DNA from: Lunularia cruciata
Lineage: Eukaryota > Streptophyta > Marchantiopsida > Lunulariales > Lunulariaceae
DNA length: 64,000 bases
Assembly: GCA_948567375.1 (NCBI GenBank)
Contig: OX419756.1
Span: 51,288,333 to 51,352,332, forward strand
Reading direction: 5' to 3'
The notes below the pieces were generated by a model. That model was not told the DNA's origin, ran no database searches, and was given only the letters and a program-made list of their open reading frames with translations. Shown here in pieces: positions 1-11,560 of the stretch. Numbering within the stretch: position 1 is the stretch's first letter; each line of letters opens with the position of its first letter. The position numbers were made by a program, and so were the translations under genes.

Positions 1-560
1 GTGATGATTCAATCTCTCCCAAAAATGGCACTTCACTGCAAAACGACTTTGCCTTAGAATTGTATTCCACTCCTCCACTGAAGGCACAACTTCCTCGATC
101 AAAATTGCTTCATATCAACACTGCACTGCACTGCACTCACAAATGCAGAATACTACCAACACTACAACTCCTCCCAGATCTATCAAGGCATTGCTTTGAT
201 TGCACTTCACTCAAGATCAAACACACAAAATGAAGATCAAGATGCAGAATCCAACATCCAACACACACTGATTTGCACTTCAAAATTCTCCACACTCACA
301 AACACAAATGCAGCACTAATACTCAAAATTAAGCTCAAGCAACAAGCACTGAAATAAGCACTTTGCTTTATCTATTCTCAGAAATTATGAGCACTAAACA
401 ACATAACACTGCAAATACCACCTTTAAATAGGCAGAGCACTTCAGCAGTAACTAACTAATATACTATTTCCTAACAACTTTTCCTATTTGTAGAGACAAA
501 ATGACAAGGTATCTCTTTGTATCTACCTCTTCAAATCTCAAAACTGTTACTAATCCGATC
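1..560 (-). repeat. LTR (partial) of the TAT-like gypsy family
   Basis: This stretch aligns by eye, in the same orientation, with 24100-24660. Shared landmarks are a GTGATGAT block, a block around TATTCCAC(T/C)C, and the motif CTTTAAATAGGCAGA. Read on the minus strand the last gives a TATTTAAAG TATA-like box, which is why I call the repeat an LTR promoter region. In both places it lies directly downstream (minus strand) of the coiled-coil extra ORF, as expected for a 3' LTR. The LTR ends are not resolved and the left end runs off the window. Confidence 0.5.
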
Positions 561-3505
561 AGATGTAAACTTTGACTTTGGCTTCCAATCCTAATGTTCA
601 TTCAAGAATTTCCCCATCTTTGGGTCTACTAAATTCTACTCCTAACTCTTCTATTTGTACAATTTCTTCACTACAAACTACAATTGCACTAGTGGGTAAT
701 CTATCTAATTTTTTATCTTCCATCCCACTCTTCTCTAACATCTCAGATAACTGATCCAAAGACACCTACACTCCTATCTTTGGTACTTCGGATCTTCTAA
801 CTTCTTGTACTTCACTACAAAGTTTGTCTAACTTTTGTCCTAACAAGATCCAATCTAAGCCACACATTGTCTCCTACTTCTAACATTTTTCTATCTACTC
901 GTTCTTGCAGATAATTGTCAACTTTGTGTCCTTCGCCTTTCTTTTGCGTGTCTCTTGCAACAACAATTTCAACTCGTGAAATCTGGCTTCTTCTAATTTA
1001 CCTTCAACCTTCGTGCTCAACATCACCTTGATCTCATTTACCACCATGGCTACATCATCAGCTTCTCCTACAATCTTGAACTTCTCCTTCTTTCTTTCTT
1101 CCTCCAACTCATTACGATACATCTAGAGCTCATCCTCAAATTCAGCCTTCATCTCCTCCTTCTCTTGTTGATTCACAATAATTTGCTCTTTTGCCGCCCT
1201 CAACAATCCTTGCAATTGATCTCCTTCTCTACCATGCTCAACTAACTCCCATTGTCAGGCTTGATCTTTCTAAGCGGCCTTATTCTTGAGACTTTCCAAC
1301 TCCTGCTCCATTACCGCTATACTCTCCTTTGAGTGTATTAACTCTACACACGCATCAGTTATTTCTCCCTTCAGCGTTGTGACCAATGTTGTCATCTCCT
1401 TTGCCTCCTCGTGACACTTCACCAAATCTTCCCTCATTACTTTGGAGTGCTTACTCCAAAGAATCTCCTCCACTCGAAGTTCTTCGGCTTCCATCTCTAT
1501 TTTGTTAGCTTGCTTCTCAACCATGAGGTTTCTGCACTCCACTTCTCTACTACTACCAACTCATTGCGCACATCAAGATTAGCACTCACCATCTCTACTT
1601 TCTTCTATTGTAGGAACGCCAACAATAGACATATGACTTTTGACAGATACTCCACTCCTTTGCACTTCTTGTCATCAGCTCGGCCTTTGTCTTCAAGCAA
1701 CACTCCTTCTTGCGCCTTACTCCAAAGTCATGATATTTGTACTTTCAAGGTTTCTCCTCTTCTTCCGTGGTGACTTAATTGGGCCCTACTTCGGCTGCAT
1801 GCACACTATTCTTCCCCCTGGCAGTTTTTGAATGTGCCAAGACTCCTTCTTCCTCCTTCTTCTCAACCCTCCCCCCCCCCCTACCCCCCTCCTATTCAAT
1901 CATAGAGACTTCTAGACTCGGCTTCCCTAGATCCACCATCTGGCTTTGGGTTTGCTGAACCTCTACCTTGCCTTCACTGCCACTACTTGATTCTTCACTT
2001 TGCACGGTGAACTCTTCTTCTTCTCCCAACACTTCTCCCTTTGATCCGGTTTCTCCTTTGGAATCTTCTTTGTCTTTTGGCATCGATTCCTTCATCTGCA
2101 CCATCACTGCCTTTGGGTTAAGCTTCTACACCTTTTGTGGCTGAACTATTGCAAGGCAACTTTCATGCTTAGTTCTCTTTCTTTCCCATGGGATGTCATT
2201 TGCTACAATTCTTTCCTTCCCACTTTTCTTGTAGTACTCATCCCCATCTTGCACTCTCTCCATATAATATTGTTCATCTACATCAGCCTCTTTCCATACA
2301 TCCTGATGAAAGTGCAATTGCATTCAATTTCTTTCCTCCAAAGTCAATAAGTTCAGCCCAAAATAAAAATGAGCTGCAAAGGGCACAAAGTAATGTGGTG
2401 GCATATCCATTCTCCAACATGAAATCATCTACCCCACTTGCTGATGCAGACATTTTGCCCAATCTATTGCTTCTCTTGCAAACATTTGGTGAAAGAACAC
2501 CGCCTGTTGCATCAGAACATAGGTGGTTTACTCCGGCCTGAACATTGTCATCATTGCACTTACAATCCCTCTCCGCTTGGGGTCTCTATAACTATCTACC
2601 TTATAACCATTCTTGGTGCGAGGTTGATTGAACAAGTTCCTCACCTTGGCAGTCTCTTTTGAAGCATCACACTTCCAATAGAAGGTGGTACCTCCTACCT
2701 CTCCTACTTCTCTCCCCAAGACTATTCTCCAATCCCACTTAGTCCATCAAGCCAGATTTCCTCTCTTCCCCTTGTGCTTCAACCCATCCTTGCAATTGCT
2801 TGCTACGATTTCTATTATGAAACCTGGAAAAATGAAGTTCCAATTCTAGGCCAAGAACCTGATATGAAGCCTCACTAAGACCTTGATCCGCACCACTACT
2901 TCTAATCTACAAATTACAAGTCCCTCACCGCACTCTACTTACTCACTTTTGGTGCTATCATGTGTTTCTTCACCCTTTTCTTGTGGAAGATTGTTCATGA
3001 GATCCTAACCCACTCGTCTTCCTACAGATTTGCAATTTGCATTACTTTGGGTCAACTCTGAATACGGACAGGGTAGCGTCTAGACATTGTGCTACTTCCT
3101 CGCAAAAATCTTGATTTTATAGTCCTATGCTAATTGGTCATTCTTCAGTTGTTTATCCGCTCTAGTCACCAATTTTGTGAGGTTGTTTCCTGTCACTATC
3201 AAGAACTTCTTGATCTCAAGGTCATTACTTTCTTCTCGCTTACTTTCTTGATTGGCCAACTCCAAAGAAGTTTGTTACAGGTTCTTTGGATCAGGCTACA
3301 CCGCCCAATATGAGGTCCCCTTCTTCATCTTTCTCTCTTGTCCATCCCGGGTCCTTCAGTCTTGACCCAAAGTCGACTTTGGTTTTGGTCCAAACACACA
3401 CTTCTTCTTATTTCTTCCTCGTTTAGCCCTCCTTTGGCTTTACTAACGTACTTCTTCTTCAAAATTTCCTAAAAACTATCCAAAACCAAAAAAATGTGGG
3501 TACCA
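561..3505 (-). pseudogene. Extra 3' ORF of TAT-like retrotransposon, copy A (degenerate)
   Basis: Reading the minus strand from about 2720 leftward gives a broken reading frame. It has a conserved block containing NGYKVDSYRDPKRRGIVSAM, then a stretch with AIDWAKCLHQQVG and MPPHYFVPFAAHFYFG, then an acidic segment (about 2107-1892, EEEEF and Ser/Glu runs), then Lys/Glu-rich coiled-coil segments (1542-1270 and 1122-895). Several stops interrupt it. The conserved block recurs at 5137-4946 and 26409-26095. I do not recognise a named Pfam family with certainty. The layout resembles the additional ORFs of TAT-lineage Ty3/gypsy elements and plant 'putative transposon protein' genes, but that is inference. 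It ends at 3505 at the motif GGTACC, which also starts the other two copies. Confidence 0.55.
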
Positions 3506-3716
3506 TTAGGACCAACATATTACCATCCAAGCAAGTAATATAATGGTGGAGCTTGCTGACATGTCACCTATCCATGTACCTAATCCTATGGTGGAGCTTC
3601 CTTGGAGGAGATCCTCTTTGACTATATAATAAAAAGAAGGTGCTCCCTTGGGGCATTGGTTTGAGTGTGAAATTCAAGTTTTCTCTATTGTTTTTCTCTA
3701 TCCTTGGAATATTATG
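3506..3716 (+). repeat. Chromovirus LTR fragment (LTR-C family), plus orientation
   Basis: This 211 bp piece matches the inner part of the LTRs at 10127-10793 and, inverted, 35292-35965 and 28725-29476. Shared blocks are GGTGGAGCTTCCTTGGAGGA, the TATA-like TATATAATAAA and GGTGCTCCCTTGGGGCA. It joins extra-ORF copy A (left) to copy B (right) without the outer LTR ends, so it is a recombination or template-switch product and not a clean insertion. Confidence 0.75.
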
Positions 3717-5948
3717 GTAAGTCATCCAAGGTCACTTGCACTCTGATCTTGACTACTTTGGATCCAGTCTCTTTATTCTCACTCAAAGTGTAAGTAAGGT
3801 TATCATCTTAGCTAAATCTAGCCTAAGGCAAACATTATCTCCTACTTCAATCATCCTCCTATCTACTCTATCTCCAAGGCAAATTAACAAAGTGTTTCAG
3901 TTTACATCCTTTGCCTTCTTCCTTTGGATTTCATGCACTCACTAACAATTTTAGCTTGTGTAGATAGGCCTCCTCTAACTCTACCTTGGCTCTAGTATTG
4001 AGCATCACGTTTAAGTGGGTACTGACCTCACTTACAAAACCTAAACCTTCCTTCAATGAGAGTGATTCACATTGGGTCACCTCCTCTTCCAAATTAGTAC
4101 AAAGTTGTTATAGTTCATCAGCATACTTCACCTCCATCTTCTCCTTCTCTACTCAATTATTGGCAACTTGAGCTTCAGCCCACTTGACAAGATCATAAAG
4201 GCATTGTTCTTCCAAAGTTTGAATTGCAAGTTCTTTTTGCCAAGCCCAATCCTTCTCCACTATTACTCACCTTAATTCCTCCATAGATTGTTCCTACAAT
4301 CTTACTTGGGTTCTATGATGAACTAAGTCTATCTGAGTGCACTCCAATTCTTCCTTCATCTTCTCAAGTGCATTCTTTTGCTCCACCAGCTCTTCCTTTT
4401 GACTCTCTAGGTAACCACATGTTGCACGCTACCTTGCAAGTTGTTGAAGCTTACTATAGCATCAACCCAAAGTACCTCAGCTTCATGTTTGCTTTGAGCA
4501 AGCATCACCTTCAATTGGATTACTTCTCCTCTCAACACTTTCACCATCTGATGTTTGTTCTTCACCTTTAGATGCTCCTCCTTCATCAATGAAATAGTGT
4601 CCTTGGATCAGCTTCTCTTCTTTGATTGGGTATTGGAACTATCAAGGTCTTCTCTCATCCCATTTTAGTGAAGTATTGGTCACTCACCATGACTTCCACC
4701 ATGTACCTATTCTCCTCTTGGTCTACAACCCATTGCAGGTCCGGATGAAAATGCGGCACTATTTGATGTCACTCCTTGGGTGTGAGTAGGTTCAACTCCA
4801 AATAGTAATGTGCCACAAAAGGTGCAAAGTAGTGGGGTGGTATGTCTATCTTCCACTGCCCCACTATCTACCTTGTCCTAATGTAGAAACACCTTGCACT
4901 ATCTACACTCTCTCTTGCAAACATTTGGTGGAAGAAAATTGCTTGCTACTTCATCCCGTAGGTGGTTTGCTCCAATTTCATCATAGCCATCACTACCCTG
5001 ATAATACTGTGCCTCATTGGGTCTACATAGGTTTCTACTTTATACCCATTCTTTTTGCAAGGTTCATTGAAGGATGCCTTCAATTCCTCCATCTCTTCCG
5101 CAAGATCATACTTTTGATCAAAGATGATGGGTTCCATGGGCTCTCTTGCATCAATTCCAAGAACTAGCCTCCAATTGACTTTAATCCATTAGGTTGGGTT
5201 GCCTTTCTTCCCTACCTCACTTGGACCTTCCTCACAATTACTTGTGGCAATTTTTTCATGAATCCTAGAAAACTTAAAATTCTAGTTCCATGCAAGAAAA
5301 GTGATCTAGAGTTGGCTCAAGACTCTGAATTGGGTTATTACATTTAACTTCCTAATTGTAGGCTTTTGGACTGAGATTGCCAAAGCCAGTCATCCTTCCT
5401 TGAATGGCATTGTATTCCTCTCCTCTTCACTTGGCTTTGCACACAAATACCCCATGACTTGGTTTTTGTTTCTACCACAATTTTGTAGACTATTGAAAGG
5501 TGCAAGACAATCCTTCAACATTACAAAATTCTCTTGACAAAGCTTCAATTTTATACTCCTTTGAATCATAGTCATTCTTTAGTCAAACTTCAATCAAAAA
5601 TCATGTCTAATGCATGCTTTACTCTTGTCACTATCAAATATATCCTCACACAGAGTAACCATTCACATTGATTATACCTTCTTGGTTGGTATAGCTTGAG
5701 ACCAGGTTTTAGTTAACTTCCTTGGATCGGGTTTCTTCATCCCAATTTGAAGTGTCTTTACTTTGAATATTCTATCCTCCCAAGTTTGATCCAAGTCTTC
5801 ATCTCTTCCAGTACAAAGTCAACTTCCTTGGGTTGGATCTCTACTTTGGATTTGAATACACCAATCTCCTTCATCTAACCTCAATTTCTACTTAAATATA
5901 CACTTTCTATTCTAAAAACTATCCCAAAAAAATATGGGTACCACATAC
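3717..5948 (-). pseudogene. Extra 3' ORF of TAT-like retrotransposon, copy B (degenerate)
   Basis: This is the second copy of the minus-strand extra ORF. The conserved block at 5137-4946 reads FNEPCKKNGYKVETYVDPMR. It is followed leftward by Lys/Glu-rich coiled-coil sequence around 4589-4407. DNA similarity to copy C (24870-27105) is high along the whole length, for example GTAAGTCATCCAAGGTCAC(T/A)TGCA at the left edge and AAAAATATGGGTACCAC at the right edge. Here the right edge continues directly into the integrase C terminus (6380-5986), which gives the natural order in the element: integrase, then extra ORF. The left end is cut by the LTR fragment at 3506-3716. Numerous stops make it non-coding now. 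Confidence 0.6.
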
Positions 5949-5985
5949 CCCTTCCTTCAAATATGAGCATCCTCGCAAACATTGA

Positions 5986-6380
5986 TTAGGTTTCTTCCTT
6001 GTCTTTCAATGTCCATGGTCCAATAAAGACGTACACTCCAACCATTAACTTTAGAGGCAAAAGGGTTTCCTTCCAAGTCTTCCAATTAAATAGAACCATT
6101 TTTTTAAAATGTGCATCACTTGGTATGGCACCATCCACATTAAGTGTAGCTTCCTCAAAAGAATATTCAACAATTGTCATATAACAACACTAAGTCACCT
6201 TCACAAATAGTGAGAGGTTGTAACCTCTTATCATGCTTATCCTTTTGTTGAGCTTGTATTCCTTGTGTAGTTTGCAATGCATTGGCTTGCTTCTCTTCCA
6301 ACCACATTAGCGGGTGAATCCAAAAATCTGGACTTTCTTCCTCCAACAACTATTCCTCAAAAAGGATACAATGTCATACT
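5986..6380 (-). pseudogene. Ty3/gypsy (TAT-like) integrase C-terminal fragment
   Basis: The minus strand reads KDKHDKRLQPLTICEGDLVLLYDN, here split over 6290-6190. This is the conserved integrase C-terminal motif DK-(5-10 aa)-F/I-x-x-GDLVLLYD of plant Ty3/gypsy elements. The downstream reading frame continues to 5986, after which extra-ORF copy B begins. A homologous plus-strand fragment (HDKRIKSVQIVQEDLVLLYN) lies near 27430. The upstream half of this integrase is found at 8556-8772 and 12721-13090, displaced by insertions. Confidence 0.75.
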
Positions 6381-8555
6381 TTTCATTTGTCTCTCTAGGA
6401 ACACATTGGGTGCCTAATTATGGAGTTTATGGATTAAAAGTCATGTGTAGATTTGTCACTATTAGTCTAAGCACACATGTTGTTTGATCACTGAAACCTT
6501 TACTCTTGTTTCTAATATTCCTTCTATTGGATAGGGGAGTTATGAGCAACCTAACTTATCATCACAACATGCACTCCTGGTCTGTTGGTCATCACTTCCA
6601 ACATTACCAAGGAGAAAATTGCAGCACGTCTAGAAGGAAAGAACCTAAGTGCAATGCTCCCAAACCAATCCAAGGCAATTGAGCATACAAGCATGCAAGC
6701 ACGGAGAGGCTCCAATCACAAGAATTCAACAACTCTTTATGTTTTTTGTCTAAAATGAGATTTAAAGTCTTCTTGCTCTGTCCTTAAGCTAATTTCAACC
6801 TGTAATCCAAGCTTCCTCCAATATATACTTTAGATTTCAACAAATTTCTAATCCAAGTGGGAAATTCTATGTCTTTTGACGAGGAAAACTCTGTACAACT
6901 CATATGGACAGAACTTTTTTCTTGTGATTTGAATTCAAAAGTCTAGAATTTAATGGAAAGCTTATGAGATAAGCTTTCCAATAGCATAAAAGAACCCATA
7001 ATCTAACCACTACAGCTCCCTTGACAAGGTCTCAAACTTGGCCAGATTCTTTTAGGTTTTCACTCTAATTTCAAAATCCCTAATTGAGGGTTTTCTCTTG
7101 GGTCTTGGCAACTTCCACTAGATTTCTAGATCAAATATTCACATAGCTCTCAAAGCCACTCCAATAACCTAAAATCTTCAATCATCCTCATAGAAATGGA
7201 AGAGTTAGCATTTAATAGTGATTGAAGGTAGAAATACTCCTTTTGAGCATATAGTAATATTTTTAGTCAAAATTATTGCATGAATTCTCACTCTTTATGA
7301 ACCTTGAGCCAAGAAAATTTTCTATAGTAGATATTTGTGTTATTTTCTAAACTCTTGTGAATTTTGATGGCCCAATCCAATCCCAATCCTTAGATATGAA
7401 TCAATTCTTGAGCTAGGCTTACTAGCTCAAGAGCTCTATAGACCCAAGTATACTTGGTCCATGACACTTAATTCTCTATTTAAAGGAATTCACATGGAAT
7501 TTTGAGACAAAGTTGTAAACTCTAACCACTAACAATATTGGAAATTTTCATAGCTTGATTCAAACCACAGCCTAAGAAGTAACCAAAACCCCAAACTTGA
7601 TCATAATCTTTTCCTCAACAATTTGATCTCTATTGCTCCAACTTCAATTGATCAGTTCTAATTTGAGTTTGACTCAAAAGTAAAATTTACTGAGCTCAAT
7701 AAAGTGAGACTTTATCAACTCACTAATCCCATTGACAAATCATGAAAAGATATAACACAACTCTCATAATTCTTTTTTTACTCATCTTAGTGAGAATTCA
7801 ACCCCCCTACTTCAATTTACCCTAATCCACTCAAAATCTGCTCAATTCCCTTGGTTTCTATCTCTCAATTGTACCCTATCAGCTCTTCTTTCCAACCATG
7901 GTTTCTCCCTAAATGCCCTCCTCTTACTCCTTCAACCCCTGAAGAAGTCCGGGCTTTTCCTATGGGGACTCAAGCTCTTGCAAATTTATCATTTAGCCTC
8001 TTCACTTTTTGACAAATGGACCCCATGACTCCACCTTGAAGCTCCTAAGCAAATTTAAATCCTTCTTCTCCTATAAGAGCACACAAATTGTTAAATCCTA
8101 GACTTGCTCATAATTAAGCACTAGAATGACAACATGATTTGGGTTTTCCATCACCGACTCCACGAATGTCACCTCAAAATATGCCACCATCCAGTCCCAT
8201 AAGCCATCACAATGTAAAATTTGAGGCGTGATGAGAAAAGGATTTGGGAGTGGAAAATTGGAAGCATGCAACATCCTTTGCTCAAATGCTTCCTTTGACA
8301 CCCTAGTGTCCATGTTTTGCTAAAACTCTCACTCTCAACATCCTACTCCTACTCAAGACTCCTAAAATTAAAACACCCTCCTTTCTCTCAACTCTGCACC
8401 AACTATATACATGAGAACCTTTGAAAAGGATAATATTGTACTACACATGGCCAACCACTTAAATGCACATAGATTACTCACATGGCAATAGCTCAACTCA
8501 AGAATCCATCATACAACCTACTCCATCTTTATGAAGATAAATCACACTAGTTTAC
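6381..8555. other. Unidentified ~2.2 kb block splitting the TAT integrase
   Basis: This block lies between two collinear pieces of one minus-strand integrase, so it is probably an insertion. I found no retroviral motifs, no obvious LTR pair and no terminal inverted repeats. Most of it is AT-rich with stops in all frames. The only reading frame of note is 8313-8098 on the minus strand (71 aa, beginning MDTRVSKEAFEQRM, with an aromatic-rich middle LWDWMVAYFEVTF), which I do not recognise. It could be a non-autonomous retroelement or the eroded inner part of a third element. Confidence 0.4.
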
Positions 8556-8772
8556 TTTTTCATGGACTACGCAAACCACAACATGATAATGATATGATTG
8601 CACTTCAAAATCAAGTAGAAATATTGGATACAATCCATATGCTAAGAAATATAAAGTCTTCTTAGTGGTAAATTTTTCAATTGTCCTATATGCCTACAAA
8701 GCTATAGGTAACTTTGTGTCCCAATCATAGGCATAATTGACTATCACTTTATTTAATATTTTACATAGTAAA
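8556..8772 (-). pseudogene. TAT-like integrase, middle fragment
   Basis: The minus strand reads CKILNKVIVNYAYDWDTKL, then AYRTIEKFTTKKT and LAYGLYP. These are the DWxxKLxxALxAYRT and TPxxLxYG signatures of gypsy integrase cores. The homologous plus-strand stretch at 27115-27230 reads KIINKVIVNYTYDWDAKL. Its upstream continuation is on the far side of a chromovirus at 12721, and the reading frame joins across the two sides at a shared GTAAA pentamer (8768-8772 and 12721-12725). A TAG stop in the core shows that it is dead. Confidence 0.75.
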
Positions 8773-9022
8773 TCATTAGAGGAAACTTTTTATTTAGAGG
8801 AATTGAGGATTTTTTCATTTTCATGGTCTAATTCATTTGTTTAGGCCTCCAAATTTAGCTCTAAGGTTTTCATGGTGTTTTTTACTCCTACACTATTAGT
8901 GGAAGTACTCTTTTGGTGAGATCTCTATCTGATCTACTTAGTCCATCATATATAACATCCTTCTAGATGTTACCAAGCCAATTTCCATCTCTACATAATA
9001 TGTCTTAGCTATTGGTATTACA
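8773..9022 (-). repeat. 3' LTR (shortened) of degenerate chromovirus
   Basis: It matches the U3 end of the right-hand LTR at 12500-12720, sharing CTTAGTCCATCATATATAAC, GTACTCTTTTGGTGA and AATTTCCA. It ends at ATTGGTATTACA followed by the pyrimidine tract AACCTCCCCCCTTT, which is a purine-rich tract (PPT) on the coding strand, just inside the element. The outer part of the LTR is missing. Confidence 0.7.
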
Positions 9023-9081
9023 AACCTCCCCCCTTTAAGATGCAATATCCTTGTTGCAAAATTGTTGCTCAAAAGATTGCA

Positions 9082-10126
9082 CTACACCGATGCATGGGTC
9101 AAGTTGGTTGTTGGCTCCCATGTCACCTCATACAATGGGTACCCTTTCCAATGTACAAGGTATTCCATATGTGGATGGCGGAAATATACAAGAATGTGTT
9201 CACCTTCATATTCCTCCATGCCATCAATGAGTGTTGGACAAGGTCTAACTTCTTCTATGGAAGGAAAGTGGTGCCATTTGGATGCATATCTACTTAATAA
9301 GGAAACATGGAACACTAAATAGATCTCCATGTATGGCAATACCTTGAAATGATTGGCCATTATGCCGATCTGATGAAGGATTGGAAAAGGCCCAATAAAA
9401 TAAGGTCTAAGTTTATGAGGGCCAACTAACATGAGGTTGGTTGTGGATAGCTAGACTTGATTTCCAACATTAAACTCCATGTGCAAGCAATGTATATATT
9501 GTTTTTGTCAACTTTGTGCAATTTGCAATATGTGCTTAGCATTCTCCACACCTTGTAGGATTCTAGAAACAAAAGTGTTGACGACAATAAGATTGGTACC
9601 CATTGGGTGGATATTCATCAAGCTCAAAGGTGTAAAAGGATGCTCTCCATTCATAAGGAAGAATGGTGTGACCTGTGTGGATGCACTCATTGAATTGTTG
9701 TAGGCAAATTCCACCAATGGAAATAAGGTGTCCCGCCTCTCTTGTTCATATAACATGGAGCCCCAAAGCATGTCTTCAATCATACAATTGGCCCATTTTT
9801 TTGTCCATTGGTTTGTGGATGGTAAGCTGTGCCATGACCAATTTAGTTTTGAAGATGCCAAAGAGTGTTCTCCAAAACAAACTAGTGAATTTAGTGCCTC
9901 TATCAATGATAAGCACTCAACATAGATTTGTGGCATCCAGGATCCATAACTTTCTATCACAAAAGGTGAGGTCTTGGGTATTGGTTACGCCTTTGGATAA
10001 TTGAGCTCCTACAATTTGTGGGTCAATTTTTGTAGTAGTAAGGATCCTTGGCCAAAATTTTAAGTTCACCTTCACCTCTACCAACCAAATTGTTTGCCAT
10101 AGGCAAAAATTTGGAAGGATGTTATA
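9082..10126 (-). pseudogene. Chromovirus integrase with C-terminal chromodomain (broken)
   Basis: Minus-strand frames encode the integrase catalytic tail (VEFAYNNSMSASTQVTPFFL, MNGEHPFTP), the C-terminal domain with GPFPILHQIG and HPVFHVS-like YLVFHVSLLSRY, and a chromodomain (YLVHWKGYPLYEVTWEPTTN). The chromodomain is a histone-tail reader that guides integration in chromoviruses. The upstream frame (10129-9917) matches the RNase H/integrase spacer of the second chromovirus at 31074-30883. Frameshifts separate the pieces, and everything upstream in pol is deleted at about 10126. Confidence 0.85.
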
Positions 10127-10793
10127 CATGAGGGACTAAGTAGATCAGATAGAGGTATCACCAAAAGAGTACTCCTACTAATAGGCCAAAAACCAAAACA
10201 TGCTTGAAGACTTTAGAATCAATAGCTAAACATATGATCTAAAGGTAGAATTTGGGTTGGTGACATCTAGAAGGATGGTACACATAATGGACAAAGTAAA
10301 TCAGGTAGAGATATCACCAAAAGAGCACTTCTACTATAGTGCAAAAACCAAAATAGGCCTAAAAACTTTAGAGGCAATTTTAGAGGGCTAAATAGATGAA
10401 TCAAGCCTCAAAAATGTGCACGTCCTCCCTTACTCCCAAATGGAGGAAAGGCTAGCCTTCCCTTCCCCTTGGTTTGTCTCATTGGGAGCTTTCCAATGGT
10501 ACCTCACCCATGTGATTCTTAGATTCCTATTTGAAGATTCCCTTTTGTCAAAGCCTATTTGACCAACCAGATGGGACCAAGATTGACATGTAACCCATCC
10601 AAGCAAGTAATCTAAGGGTGGAGTTCATTGACATATCACCTATCCATGTACCTAATCCTATGGTGGAGCATCCTTGGAGGAGATCCTCTTTGGCTATATA
10701 ATAAAGAGAAGGTGCTCCCTTGGGGCACCAAAGTTTGAAGTGTGAAACCTATGTTTTCTCTTGTGTGATTCTTTGCTATCCTTGGAACATTAC
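10127..10793 (+). repeat. Opposite-orientation LTR-C copy inside the degenerate chromovirus
   Basis: This about 667 bp stretch is the reverse-oriented counterpart of the flanking LTRs. It has a U3 with an internal duplication (two AAAAGAGTACTCCTACTA/AAAAGAGCACTTCTACTA blocks about 180 bp apart), a TATA-like CTATATAATAAAGAG, and ends near GGAACATTACA. It sits where the pol genes should be. The first bases of the LTR are missing and I see no clear target duplication. Confidence 0.7.
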
Positions 10794-11560
10794 AACACCC
10801 TTGCTATTCTTTGAGAATAGGCAATGGCTTCAAAAATAGTGCACAAATTTTGTACCATTACCTCTTGGCAAATTTACTCTTTTAGCCCCCATTTGAAATT
10901 TTCAAGAGCTTCTACTTGACTCATATTGGTTATCGCAACATATAAATCAAGAAATGCCTCCACATACTCTTGTATGTTATTCCTTTGGTTTAGCTCCCAA
11001 AGTCTGGTTTGAGCCATCTGTACAAAATCCACATATTGGAAATTCTTTAGCAACCCTTCTTTCATTGCCATCCAAATGATCTCTTCCTTATGCCAACAAT
11101 GATCATTCCCAAGCATCATAACATGTGAGAGCTTTATTGGTCAAGTACCCTCATGCAAACATGCTTGTGGAATGATCAAGAATCTTAGGTGTGAATAATC
11201 AAAAGTATCAATTTATTCATGAAATTTACTTTTCCACTACTTCCATGGAACATTGTACCTTGTAAGACTCAATATTACCCATCTTCTTCATTTGTAGTAA
11301 CAATGTGGCTTCATTGTTGACCAAGGTCGGTGTCATCAACATGATTGACTCTCCATATACTTTGGCCATTGGTGTTAGGTTTTGAGATGGATCCCCTTCT
11401 TGAACTACTTGACCATTGTTGAAGGTATGTAGTTGACTTGACAATGTTTACATCATCATCTTGATCTCCCAAAACTCATTCAACATCCCTTGCATTCCTT
11501 GCATCAAATCTTGCAACCACATCTCCATGATTTTTATACATGGCAAACACTCAAATGCTA
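10794..11560 (-). pseudogene. Chromovirus gag remnant
   Basis: Minus-strand frames at 11444-11226 and 11119-10874 (ATLLLQMKKMGNIESYKVQC; MKEGLLKNFQYVDFVQMAQT) match the gag of the second chromovirus at 34582-34190 (ATLLLWMKRTYNIEPYKVQC; MQEGLLKSF). The capsid-like region is therefore recognisable. Stops and frameshifts are present and no zinc knuckle remains before the inserted LTR. Confidence 0.7.

Noticed and set aside
572-754. Short plus-strand ORFs over 0.5-5.2 kb (60-120 aa)
   Set aside because: They are antisense to the minus-strand extra ORF of the TAT-like element. They have no domain, and matching frames are not conserved among the three copies.
8098-8313. 71-aa minus-strand ORF as a confident gene
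   Set aside because: It is short, isolated in retroelement debris and has no recognised motif. It is kept only as a note inside the 6381-8555 block.
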